Shown piece by piece: positions 17,119 through 27,700 of a stretch of DNA of 64,000 nucleotides. The first letter of the stretch is position 1. Each line of letters opens with the position of its first letter. Position numbers and translations under genes: made by a program. The DNA lies in the NCBI GenBank assembly GCA_002501205.1, contig DLRW01000041.1:15258-79257 (forward strand). Direction: 5' to 3'. The DNA comes from Flavobacteriales bacterium UBA7878 (lineage in GTDB: Bacteria; Bacteroidota; Bacteroidia; Flavobacteriales; Schleiferiaceae). The notes beneath the pieces are model-generated. The model searched no databases and had not been told where the DNA came from. It saw only the letters and a list, made by a program, of their open reading frames with translations.

Positions 17119-18392
17119 TTTCCTTCGTAGCTGATCCGCCAAATTCGGCCTTTCTGACTATCGCTAATAAAGAGACTGCCTTTGCTCCCCACCGCTAAGC
17201 CGCAAGGGCGATATTCTGCTGAGGCCGGTGATTCAGGTTGATCATTTTTACCGGAAAAGCCGGTGGCAAAAGATTGATAACCACTAATGGGATCCGGACC
17301 GCTAAAAGGAACAAATACCACGCGATAGCCTTCTTGCGGAAAAGGTGCCCGGTTCCAACTACCATGGAAGGCAATAAAGGCACCGCCCTTATAATTTACC
17401 GGAAACTGATCTTGATTGTAAAACTCAATGGCATTAGGAGCCCAATGGCCAGGAAAGCCCATGAGAGGTAAATCCACATTGCCACAACGGCCAATGCTAT
17501 CGCCATTACCACCATATTCGGGGTTCAATAATTTTACGCGTTTCTGCCAATCATAGTAGCAATAGGGCCAACCAAAGTCACTGCCTTCTTCAATACGTAA
17601 AAACTCCTCGCCTGGTAATTCGGCACTTTGCTTCGCAGTGTAGATCTCAGGCCAAAACTCATGCAGTTGATCACGACCATGCTGCATGGCGTACAATTTC
17701 GAATGGTTAGGATTCCAGGTGATACCTACGGCATGACGAATGCCAGTGGCAAAATTTTCCCCGTCTTCGAAAGTTTGGTTCGGGGTATTGGCACTGAATT
17801 TCCAAATACCACCACTGCTTTCCAATAAGGGGCATGGATCCTGACCAGCCACTCCTTTGGTACGACTGGGATCCTGACAAGCATTGGAAGGGGCTCCAAT
17901 GGTTACATACATATTACCTTCTTCATCAAAAGCCAGGGGCTTGGCCGCATGTTGGTTCTGATCGGCCAGCGTGAGTATTAATTCGCGTTCGCCGGAAGGC
18001 ACCAATTCATTCCCATTAAAACGACGACGAAAAACCTGCGTATTGGTACTGAAATAGAGATATCCATTATGCACCTTAATCCCCGTGCCGCCATCTATCT
18101 CTTCGAAGTACACCTTGCGATCCACGATACCATCTTGATTCGAATCTCTTAGCGCAACTATAGATTCACCTCTTTCGGGATAGGAAAGTCGTAGGTATAA
18201 ATCACCATTCGCGCGACTCGCCATGTGGCGTCCCTTTCCTAAATCATCGGCATAAACTTCGGCCTTAAAGCCTTCGGGCACTTCAATTCCGGCCTGACTG
18301 CCAGCATTATCAGTGGTTTCCGCAGAATCCGAGCCGGAAGAACAGGCTTGAAAAAGCAATAAAAGGAAGGCTAATTTCGGGGCAATTCGCAT
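17115..18392 (-). CDS. PQQ-dependent sugar (sorbosone) dehydrogenase-like lipoprotein
   Basis: A 425-residue lipoprotein with lipobox LFQAC followed by SSGSDSAE. The mature protein has the six-bladed propeller pattern of the glucose/sorbosone dehydrogenase family: PEGFKAEVYADDLGKGRHMA, GNMYVTIGAPSN, GIRHAVGITWNP, GRDQLHEFWPE and FIAFHGSWNR (partial motifs). Family members oxidise sugars in the periplasm using PQQ. Binding of PQQ here is inferred. The start at 18392 is placed at the signal peptide. It lies 22 bp after the hybrid kinase gene on the same strand and may be co-transcribed with it. Confidence 0.82.
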   Translation of the reverse strand: MRIAPKLAFLLLLFQACSSGSDSAETTDNAGSQAGIEVPEGFKAEVYADDLGKGRHMASRANGDLYLRLSYPERGESIVALRDSNQDGIVDRKVYFEEIDGGTGIKVHNGYLYFSTNTQVFRRRFNGNELVPSGERELILTLADQNQHAAKPLAFDEEGNMYVTIGAPSNACQDPSRTKGVAGQDPCPLLESSGGIWKFSANTPNQTFEDGENFATGIRHAVGITWNPNHSKLYAMQHGRDQLHEFWPEIYTAKQSAELPGEEFLRIEEGSDFGWPYCYYDWQKRVKLLNPEYGGNGDSIGRCGNVDLPLMGFPGHWAPNAIEFYNQDQFPVNYKGGAFIAFHGSWNRAPFPQEGYRVVFVPFSGPDPISGYQSFATGFSGKNDQPESPASAEYRPCGLAVGSKGSLFISDSQKGRIWRISYEGN

Positions 18393-18414
18393 CGCTGTAA
18401 TTTTGACTCGCAAG

Positions 18415-20292
18415 TTACAAGTCCTTGAGCAAGAGCTCCAACTTTGTTTTAATTTCTGAAGGTCTAAATGGCTTGGTAATCACATCTTGGATCGCCGTTC
18501 CTTCCATTTGGGTCTGAATCTCATCCCGCATATTAGCGGTTAATGCCACAATAGGAACCGGCCGATCTTGATACTTTGCACTCTGCATAATCGCTTCGGC
18601 CGCGTCAAAACCATTCATTTCCGGCATTTCGATATCCATAAATATGAGCTCCACATCTGTATTTTGAAAGGCATCGACGGCCTCCAAGCCATTGTTTACG
18701 GTAATAACCTGATAGCCCATTTTCTGCAGCATGGTTTCGGCTACCCGCTGATTTATCTGATTATCCTCTGCCAATAAAATCCAGATACCTTCTTCATGAC
18801 TTTGGATTTGATTCCATTGGCGCATTTCAGGTTCTACCGCCATGGTTTCGCTAAGAGGTATACTGAAATAGAAACGCGATCCCAAATCCTTCTTACTCTC
18901 CACATGCAATTGGCCGCCCATCAAATCTACCAAGGACTTGGAGATCACCAAACCTAAGCCCGTACCTCCAGCTGTTTGGGCTGATTCGCTATGCACCTGT
19001 TCAAAATCTTGAAAGAGTCTTTGCAATTGCTCATGGTTCATCCCGATTCCGGTATCGCGCACCTCAAAGTAAATTAAGGGTGAGGATGTTTCCAGATTCA
19101 GAAGCTCCACTTTTAATTTGATATAACCTTCCTCGGTAAACTTTACGGCATTTCCTAAAAGGTTAATCAAGACCTGCTGCAAGCGCAGACCATCGCATAA
19201 AATCCAATTGTCTTGGTATTCTTCCGGGAATTCAAATTTCATTCGGATGCTCTTCTCCCTCACGCGAAAGCGGAACATCTCCAAAAGCTTGTTCAGTTCA
19301 TCATGAAGATGATAGGGGCTTTTAGTCAGCTTGATCTTCCCCGCTTCCAATTTGGAATAATCCAAAATCATATTGATCAAATCCAGGAGGTGATCTGAGG
19401 AATGCTCAGCGATATCCAGCATCTCCTCCTGATCTTCATTTAATTCGGTGGAGCGCAGTAAATGGATCATGCCGTTTATCCCATTCAAGGGAGTGCGAAT
19501 TTCATGGCTAAGGCCTGAAAGGGTGCGCGCCTTTTGTTGAGCCAAATCCAGAGCCTTTTGCTTGGATTGAAACTCCTCATTTAGCTTTTCTTCGAGGGTT
19601 CGCTGCATGCGCCAAACATCCCGATTTAAACTATGTAATTCGGGGATAGATGACTTTTTATATTGAATCGCATCCGGCTTAAAGCCTGAAGCCACATAAG
19701 CTCTAAGGTTTTTAGAAACCTTACGGATTCCCGAGCTAAACACATAGCTCAGGATTAAGCTGGAGATAACTGCTGCGGTAAATAAGAGTCCTAAAAGGAT
19801 CCAAACCCAGAGGCCATTAATAGTTTCAAAATCCAGTTGTGCCTGCCTCACATCTGCATGCAAAGCGGCTAAATTTTCTTCTGCCGCCTGGGCTTTCTGA
19901 TTCAGAGCTCGCAAGCCCGAAGCACTAAGATGATCATGCCTAAAAGCGCTCAAATAAGTGGAAACAATCGCTTCACTTTCAGCCAGGGGCACTTGCAATT
20001 CCTCAATAGAACTTTGAATCTGAATTTCAGGAGCCACTAAAATGGGGACCATCAAGGCTTGCAGATCCGATCGATCGGGATATTGCGCTATACTGGCCAG
20101 CACTTTTCGATGTTCACTAAACTTTAATTGACTGACCTCAACCTCATTGACCAATTGCTGATAGAGATTCCGTTTTTGACTGTATTGATAAAAAATAGCC
20201 AGGCTCGCTATCAATAAGCTTTTAACCAGCAGAAAGCCAAGAATAGCCCGCCATTGCAGATTAATCCGCAGCGGTTTGAGAGAGTAGTTCAT
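18415..20292 (-). CDS. Hybrid sensor histidine kinase with C-terminal receiver domain
   Basis: A 625-residue protein. Helices near residues 12-35 and 165-190 bracket a roughly 130-residue helical extracytoplasmic region. A coiled segment leads to the HisKA domain with LSHEIRTPLNG (phospho-acceptor His at about 263), then an HATPase domain (NLLGNAVKFT, VRDTGIGMN, GGTGLGLVIS), and a receiver domain at about 503-622 (LLAEDNQINQ, FMDIEMPEMNG with Asp at about 553, and KPF near the end). No DNA-binding output is present, so phosphate probably passes to another protein. The stimulus is unknown. The sugar-dehydrogenase-like gene follows after 22 bp. Confidence 0.9.
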   Translation of the reverse strand: MNYSLKPLRINLQWRAILGFLLVKSLLIASLAIFYQYSQKRNLYQQLVNEVEVSQLKFSEHRKVLASIAQYPDRSDLQALMVPILVAPEIQIQSSIEELQVPLAESEAIVSTYLSAFRHDHLSASGLRALNQKAQAAEENLAALHADVRQAQLDFETINGLWVWILLGLLFTAAVISSLILSYVFSSGIRKVSKNLRAYVASGFKPDAIQYKKSSIPELHSLNRDVWRMQRTLEEKLNEEFQSKQKALDLAQQKARTLSGLSHEIRTPLNGINGMIHLLRSTELNEDQEEMLDIAEHSSDHLLDLINMILDYSKLEAGKIKLTKSPYHLHDELNKLLEMFRFRVREKSIRMKFEFPEEYQDNWILCDGLRLQQVLINLLGNAVKFTEEGYIKLKVELLNLETSSPLIYFEVRDTGIGMNHEQLQRLFQDFEQVHSESAQTAGGTGLGLVISKSLVDLMGGQLHVESKKDLGSRFYFSIPLSETMAVEPEMRQWNQIQSHEEGIWILLAEDNQINQRVAETMLQKMGYQVITVNNGLEAVDAFQNTDVELIFMDIEMPEMNGFDAAEAIMQSAKYQDRPVPIVALTANMRDEIQTQMEGTAIQDVITKPFRPSEIKTKLELLLKDL

Positions 20293-20418
20293 GTTTCGAG
20301 TTGTCAGGTTAAGTAGATATACGTCGTAACAAGAAACTTGGATTTAGTCCCTATTCAATTTTTTAGAGAACCTATGTCACATATCCATTCCGCTGGAAAT
20401 GTGCAATTTTGCCCCGTC

Positions 20419-20634
20419 ATGAAAAAGCTGAAAAGTCTTACTCTTCGCTTCCGCTTTACTCTACTGGGAGCAGTGCTCGGATTAGCCGCTGGTTATATGT
20501 ATTATGACCAGGTGGGTTGTGAGGATGGATGTACCATTACCGGTGATCCTACCAACTCGAGTTTATACGGTGCATTAATGGGTGGCCTTTTATTAAGCAT
20601 GATCGATGATCACCTTAAAAAGTTGAAAAAATGA
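20419..20634 (+). CDS. Small DUF6132-like membrane protein
   Basis: A 71-residue protein with one hydrophobic helix after a basic start (MKKLKSLTLRFRF), then GYMYYDQVGCEDGCTITGDP and SLYGALMGGLLLS. The paired Cys motif GCxxGCxIT with Pro and a second LYGAL helix resembles the DUF6132 proteins that occur beside rhodanese genes in Bacteroidota (recalled, not checked). Its stop overlaps the rhodanese start as ATGA. The start at 20419 is preferred because the longer frame adds 27 residues unlike the family. Confidence 0.75.
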   Translation: MKKLKSLTLRFRFTLLGAVLGLAAGYMYYDQVGCEDGCTITGDPTNSSLYGALMGGLLLSMIDDHLKKLKK

Positions 20635-20918
20635 ATGCACAAGAATTAATTGCCCAAGGCAAGGGCACTGTGGTGGATGTACGCAGCCACCTCGAATTTT
20701 CTGGTGGTAGTGTTGCGGGATCTCTCAACATACCTCTAGATCAGATTAACAACAAATTGGATGAATTACGTGCTTTGGAGGCACCGCTAATTTTAGTTTG
20801 CGCCAGTGGAAACCGCAGTGGCATGGCCGAGAACTTCCTACGTGGAAATGGTTTTGATTGCGTGAACGGTGGCAGCTGGCTGAACGTGAATTACTTTATG
20901 AGTTTACGTGAAGCTTAG
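20631..20918 (+). CDS. Single-domain rhodanese-like protein
   Basis: A 95-residue cytoplasmic rhodanese. VVDVRSHLEFSGGSVAGSLNIPL is the first half of the fold (quoted as one motif in parts), and VCASGNRSGMA holds the catalytic Cys loop (C-ASGNR-S). Such proteins carry sulfur as a persulfide. It is translationally coupled to the DUF6132-like gene upstream and to the small membrane protein downstream, making a three-gene sulfur-trafficking type cluster. It is related to, but distinct from, the two rhodaneses at 41757-42448. Confidence 0.88.
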   Translation: MNAQELIAQGKGTVVDVRSHLEFSGGSVAGSLNIPLDQINNKLDELRALEAPLILVCASGNRSGMAENFLRGNGFDCVNGGSWLNVNYFMSLREA

Positions 20919-21093
20919 TCCCAAAATCTATCGAATTTTAATCCGGGTCCTAAATTTAGGGCTCGGAATTTCTCTTTTAGGAAGTGCCTGGTACGATGAG
21001 CAATGGTGGATGCTTATCCCAGCTATCTATTTTACTTCCAGAGGCTTTGCCAAAAAAGCCTGCCCCGCTGAGTCTTGCAGCCTCGAAGATTAA
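20908..21093 (+). CDS. Small membrane protein, YgaP-transmembrane-like
   Basis: A 61-residue protein starting at GTG 20908, overlapping the rhodanese gene by 11 bp. Two hydrophobic stretches (LIRVLNLGLGISLLGSAWY and WWMLIPAIYFTSRGFA) are followed by a Cys-containing tail KKACPAESCSLED. In related organisms a rhodanese is often fused or adjacent to such a two-helix domain with terminal Cys residues. Transport or relay of sulfur is inferred from context only. Confidence 0.62.
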   Translation: MKLSPKIYRILIRVLNLGLGISLLGSAWYDEQWWMLIPAIYFTSRGFAKKACPAESCSLED

Positions 21094-21223
21094 ATTCTTC
21101 AACAGTCCCTTTTCCCCTATTCGTCGACTCCCTCCCTCCATTCGTAAGTCTTTAAGTTTTTCTTAACAGAGCCAATAGAGGGAAGCCTCTACATTCGTAG
21201 CACGAAACTAAAACATAAACATC

Positions 21224-21709
21224 ATGAAATCACTATTTTGTGCTTTGCTGATGGCAGGGACTATTATGCCTGCGTCAGCCAATGTAGGCGGCAATCCAAC
21301 CGACCAACAAATCCAATTACCTATTTATAGTATTGAGCTAGCCGAAGAAGGAGAGCCCAAAAACAGTCCTCAATATGCGGTGCAAACCTATATCGAGAAC
21401 TTCAACGAGCGCGATTTCGAAGAAATGCGCAAAGTGCTCAGCGACAATTTTACGAATCAAGGTTTAAACCGCGACGGTTCTTTAACTGCCGTGCAAACCA
21501 TCGATGACTTGCGCACTTTAATGAGTGGTCAGGAAGTAATTGCCCCTGACAGTCAGAATAATGTTATTACCGTTACCGAGGTAAATGATAAATACGCAAC
21601 TGTAGAGCTGGTAACCGGACCGGAAGGCCAGCGCTGGAAAGAAATGATTACCCTAGTTAAAGTTGGCAATGGCTGGAAGATTGAAAAGATCTTCTGGAGC
21701 TTTGTTTAA
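21224..21709 (+). CDS. Exported NTF2-like (lumazine-binding-like) protein
   Basis: A 161-residue protein with signal peptide (MKSLFCALLMAGTIMPASA). The mature domain begins with a helix-rich segment (AVQTYIENFNERDFEEMRKVL) and ends with GNGWKIEKIFWSF, the arrangement of the SnoaL/NTF2-like fold used by putative lumazine-binding proteins. No catalytic residues can be assigned. It has an independent location between the rhodanese cluster and a convergent giant gene. A TACATTCG at 21190-21197 could be its -7 element. Confidence 0.7.
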   Translation: MKSLFCALLMAGTIMPASANVGGNPTDQQIQLPIYSIELAEEGEPKNSPQYAVQTYIENFNERDFEEMRKVLSDNFTNQGLNRDGSLTAVQTIDDLRTLMSGQEVIAPDSQNNVITVTEVNDKYATVELVTGPEGQRWKEMITLVKVGNGWKIEKIFWSFV

Positions 21710-21732
21710 GACTCTTCCCGTTGATTAATGCT

Positions 21733-21770
21733 AAAAGCCCTTTTCGAATTTCGGAAGGGGCTTTTGCTTT
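21733..21770. terminator. Bidirectional terminator between the NTF2-like and giant surface-protein genes
   Basis: Stem AAAAGCCC plus TTTTCGAA paired with TTCGGAA plus GGGGCTTTT, nearly perfect, at the junction of two convergent genes. Confidence 0.85.
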
Positions 21771-24700
21771 TAAGGCTTAACAATCAATACCTGGCTTTGC
21801 AAGCCATGCTGATCTTGAACTTGCAAATAATACGTTCCGGCGGGCAGGTGTCGTAAATCCCATTCTAGTGGACTCTGCTGCGGATGGCTTTCCATTAGTA
21901 ATCGACCAGTCGCATCTCGTAAATACAAAGCCTGTAGGCTCCATTGTTCGCTATCCCATTCCAGGGTGAGGATATCCTTCACCGGGTTTGGATAAACCTT
22001 CAAGGGAACCATCAGCACTTCCTCTTCCAAGCCAATCGCAAATAGTGCCCAGGCCCATTCATGGCTGTTTCCACAGGCATTAGTCACCTTTAATTTCACG
22101 ATATAGAAGAGCCCTGGTGTTTGGTAAATATGAATTGGACTTACACCTGTTCCTGTATTTCCATCTCCAAAATCCCAATCATAAGTGCTGGCATTTCTGG
22201 AAGCTGATGCATCAAATTGAATCCGCAATCCGCTATTAATCGGCGACATCACCGTATAGGTCCAATCCGCCTTAGGCGCACCACAAACTTGTACACTTTG
22301 ACTTATGCTTACTGAATCGCCACAAAGATTGGAAACGGTTAATTGTACCGTATAAGTGCCACTTTGAGCATAAACATGATTGCTTTGTCGGTTGGTATCT
22401 GTACTGCCATCACCAAAATCCCAATGAAAGGAAGTGGCCATGGAACCGCTAGCATCAAAAAGTACACTATCCGAATAAACCGTGAATGTCATCTGCGGAT
22501 TAAGCGTATCGCAAATTCGAATCGCTTGAACCAAGGTATCGCTGGTCCCACAATGATTCAAAGCAATTAGCTGCACATTGTAAATTCCAGCATTGGCATA
22601 ATGGTGATTCACCGGGTTAATGCCCGATCCATTGCCATCACCAAAGTCCCAAATCAAGGTATCGGCATTTAAGCTATTACTGCCATCCAAGCTTAAGCCT
22701 AAATAAGAAGTACTTACACTAAAAAGGGCGGTAACTGTATCACAAGGTAAAGTACTTACCGTATCAAATAGGCTTCCGCTGAACTGCCCTACGGAACAGG
22801 AGTCGTAAATACTAATTGCATAGCTATGGTTAGCGCTTAGCCCCGTGAGGGTATAAGGACTATTGATACCGGTAATCACCTGCATGGTAGAAGGTCCGGA
22901 TGCGATATCATAATAAGTTAAGATGCCGCTATTTGGGGCATTGCTCGAATTCCAACTAAGGCTAAAGTCCGTTTGGCTTATAGCCGAAATGCTTAAAGAT
23001 GTAGGATCGGGACAGGGTAAAATCGCATCGCGTACCTCAATGCCATCCAAGGCTATGTCGCCCGTAAAGCTAGTGGCTTCGGCAGTAAATTGCAGAGTAA
23101 TCGTATCGCCCTTATAGGCGGTGATATCGATAGAATCCGCAATCCAAGCTGCGGTACTGCTATTTTGCTGTTGACCGGTATACGTTTGCAAAATCGTGGT
23201 ACCGGAAGACCTTTCGATGGCCACCTTCATATTCACAATGGTAGCCCCATACATGTGATAATGGTAGAAGATATACGGTGCGGCTATTAGGGTATCCACA
23301 ATAATGGGTGGGCTGCTAATCATGGCGCTGGTCGCCCCTCGTGATGCTTCGGTGTAAATGTAATTCCCGCTGCCATTTAAATCTGAGCTAGGTCCGGTAT
23401 TAGCCGAAGTTGTTGTCCCCATTCCGGTTCCCCAACGCATTTGAGTTGTTGCTATTCTATTCCAGCATGGGTCGATCAAATCATTATCGTTTAAACCACC
23501 GGTTCCCTCCTGCCAGGCTGTTCCATCAAAGTTTTCGAGGAAAGGCATAGTATAAGGATTACAGGCAATTTTTTCATCCACCACCAATTCATCAAGGGCC
23601 ACATCCGATTGATAGATACTTCCGCCCGAAGCTTTTAAGACCACAAATCGGAAACGCACCGTCTGGTTGAGATAGTTGGATAGATCATGACGTTGTTCCT
23701 GCCACAAGTTCCCTTGATCACCCGCCAGGCTGCCCAATATAATCCAGCTTCCTCCGCTATAAATTTCCCATTGGAACCAGAGGTTTTGACCATTCTGACT
23801 GTACATATGGTACCAGAAGCGCAGCTCAGGTTGAGCCAGGGCGCTGAGGTCTATATAACCGGTTTCCAAAATAGCGGTATCACCTCCGCTTCCTGCACTG
23901 GCCTCGGTATACACGTAATTCCCAGTACCACTGGTTTTGTCGCCAGTGGGTCCGGTACCGGTAGAAGGAGTATTGCCCTGGCCACCACCCCAAAAGAATA
24001 AGGTATCTCGATTTCGGTTCCAGCAAGGTGATATGCTGGCTCCTGCATTTTGCGCTCCGCTTCCACGATCAAAGCCCAGGTCGAAACTTTCGTAATAAGG
24101 GGCCAATAAGGTATCACATAAGGTGGAGCCTAAAAGCGGGCCCAGCCAAAGACTCTGATCATTGGCATTGCAACTGTCACGCAGGTAAAACTCATAATAG
24201 CTGCTGGCATTTAAACCCGTTATCGTATAAGGATTAGAACTTACTGAAAGTAGAGTTCCGGTGCCAGGACTAAATCCAGGGGGGCCATATTCAATTTGCC
24301 AATGGTTTGCACCTCCACTGGTCCAGCTTAGGCTGATGCTATTTTTAGTGATAGTGCCCACCGAAAAATTATCTGGCATAGGGCAGGGGTCATCATAAAG
24401 CTTAAACTCATCTATGGAGATATCCCCCATATAAGCCTGGCTATAGCCCCTGAAAATGATACGTACTGTATCGCCCGACCAGGCGTCTAATTCAATCCCA
24501 TGCGTTTTCCAGGCATCGGCCGAACTGCTTTGCTGAGCACCTACTATGCCGCCAATCCACTGACTACTTCCATCCTTAGCCAGAAAAACCGCCAGGCTAT
24601 CAATATTAGACCCGAAGAGATGATAGTCAAAATGCAAAACAGGATTGACAATGCTAGTTGGAATATAGATTTCCGGAGAGCTGATTTCGCCATAACCACT

Positions 24701-27700
24701 TAGGCCGGAGAATTCGGTGTAGAGGTATTTGCCACTGCCACTAACATCTGAAAGCGGACCGGTATTGGCTGAAGCGGTAGGTCCGGAATTGGTGCCAAAA
24801 TTGGGATTATTATCCGATGGCCGGGTCCAGCAAACATCAATTTGATTACCTTGATTATTAGCGGTGGGCACCCCCACCACCCAGGAGCCACCATCAAAAT
24901 TTTCGAAATGGGGGGCAGTATAGGCCAAACATAAGGTAGTGGCAGAAATCGGCCCCAACCAAGCTGAATAACTGGTAGCTCCGCAACTATCGCGAAGGTA
25001 AAAGTCATAGGCAGTGGCCGGGCTTAAACCAGCTAAGGTAAATGGAGAGGCCGCCGCATAAACCTGTGTTCCTGAACCTAGATTAAATCCAGCTGGACCA
25101 TATTCAATATTAAAGCCCGGTGAACCGGCACTGGACCAGGATAAATCCACAGCATTGCTTCCTACCGCTTGGATGGCAAAATTACTGGACTGCGGACAGG
25201 CCACATCTTCAATCGAAACCTCATCAATAGCCATATCGGCGGTATAGCCACTGTTTACTCCGGTAAACCGTATCTGAACCGTGTCACCCGAATAATTCTG
25301 CAAACCATATTGAATCTCTGTCCAGGCCGAACCATTGGAACTTTGCTGCTGCCCTTGAACACCCCAAATCCAAGTCCAGCCGCTGCCATTATTTACCTCA
25401 ACATAAAGTGAGTCAATAGCACTGCCATATAGGTGGTAGTGAAATTTCAGGGTAGGATTGGCAATAATCGGGCTTAAATAAATTTGCGGACTGGTGATGG
25501 ACCCTGGGCCGCTGGCACCGCTGGCTTCCGTATAAAGGTATTTTCCTGTGCCCGATACATCCGCATTTGGACCAGTATTGGAAGAAGCCGTACCTCCAGA
25601 CCAAGGACCAAAGTTGGGATTACTAAAAGATGGTCGCGACCAACAAGAACTAATTGCATTCCCATTATTGGAACCAGGAAGACCAGGCGTCCAATCACCT
25701 CCATCAAAATTTTCAGACCAGGGGATTACGGCCATACCGCAAGGCATGGTAACCGTTATCGGGCCAACCCAGGCACTTACATTCCCTGCGCCACAGCTGT
25801 CGCGCACATAGATATCGTAAACCTGACTATTGCTGAGCAGCAAGGTAAAAGGATTAGACCCGGCATTAACCACCGTTCCCAGGCCTGAACCAATACTAAA
25901 ACCATTTGGTCCGTAAATAATCTGCCATTGGTTTGCCCCACCGCTTGTCCAGGATAAATCCACTGAATTGGGTCCCAAATTAGAGCTTGTTAATCCACTA
26001 GGCTGAGGGCAAGGTGGTGCTTCATCTATGCTTACTAAATCAATGGCTATATCACCACGTCGCTCATTCCCCTTGAGACCCGAAAAACGAATAATAATGG
26101 AATCTCCAGCATAGGCGCTTAAATCAACAATGGCCTCTAAATAGGGGTCCACTGCATTGCTTTGTTGTTGCCCGGAAATCGACCAAATACCATTGGTCCA
26201 CTGTCCGTTGCTTGCTCTAAAAACATCCACCCGCAAGGTGCCCATGCTATTCCCAAACATGTGGTAAAAAAATCGCAATTCGGGATTCACCAATGGACTA
26301 ATATCCACCAAGGGCGATTCCAAGGATGCCTCCTGACCGAGAAATCCTGCCGAAGATTCAACGTACATAAAATTGGCCCCGGTATGATCTTGATTTGGGC
26401 CGGTATTGGGTGTAGATCCGGATGTTGCGCGCAGCCCCCAGAATATAGGATCACTAGCCATGGTACCTGGATTGGGATAACGCCACCAGCAAGGCCCCAG
26501 CGCATCGCCTCCATTATAAGTTCCCGTGCCCGGGGTCCAAGCTCCCCCATCAAAATTTTCAGAATAAGGTGCGCTCAGCGCATTACAATAAGGCATGGCC
26601 GAAATAGGCCCGATCCAGCCTGAGGTGTCGCCACCCCCACATAATGAGCGGATGTAAAAATCGTAGACCGTACCCGAACTTAGGCCACTAATGATTACCG
26701 GATTACTGTTTACCACTTGCAAGGTCCCGGCTCCCTGGCTAAATCCATTAGGTCCGTATTCAATTTGCCAATTGCTGGCATTGGCGGAGTTCCAAATTAA
26801 GGTCACACTGCTATTAGTGCGACCATTCAAAATAAAACCCGAGGGATCCGGGCAATTGGGGGCTTCCTTAATTACAACCTCATCAATAGCCATATCGCCT
26901 TCCGGCTGAAGGGAACGCACGGCCCGAAAGCGAATTTTAATGGTATCATTAGCAAAGGCATTGAGGGTAATGCTTTCCTTAATCCAAGGATCGAAATTAC
27001 TGTTCTGATCTTGAGCACCTGACTTAGACCAAACAGTTACCCATCCGGTAGATTGGCTCCAGGCCTGCGCTTCTAGTCCCCCCACCGAAGCACCATATCG
27101 ATGGAAATAAAACTCCAAGGAGGGAGTAGTTAAGGAACTCACATCAATTAAGGGTGAGGTAATGGTGGCCACATCTTGATTTTGACCACCAGTTGCTTCA
27201 ACATAAATGTATTTACTGCCAAGCCAGGCACTGCCCGGGCCAGTATTGGCTGTGGGAGTAGAGCCATTGCCTGTTCCCCAAGCATAGCGACCACCACCTG
27301 GCCCTCCGGTTGGAGCTTCTGGATCCCGCTTCCAGCAATGGAAAATAACGTTATTGGCATTTTGCCCACCCCCACCATTTATCCAGGTGGCCGACTCAAA
27401 ATCTTCGGTATAGGTAGTGCTAATTACATAAGGGTTACAAATGGTCCGGAACTGAAATGGCCCCTCCCATAGGCTCACATCTCCTGGCCCACAGCTATCC
27501 CGCAGATAATATTCATAGAGGGTATTGGGACTTAGCCCCCTTAAAACAAATGGATTAGCACTGGCATTTACCCAAGTCCCGGAACCCGGACTAAAACCAG
27601 GACTGCCATAATTGATCTGCCAATTGGAGGCCCCTCCGCTGGTCCAGTTTAAGGCCACACGATCGTGCATTGCCCAATCCATACCCAAATTAAAAGGCTT

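Noticed and set aside
25484..25888. 134-codon open frame on the plus strand inside the giant surface-protein gene
   Set aside because: It is a shadow of the repetitive minus-strand gene, without recognisable domains, and similar shadows recur at each module.
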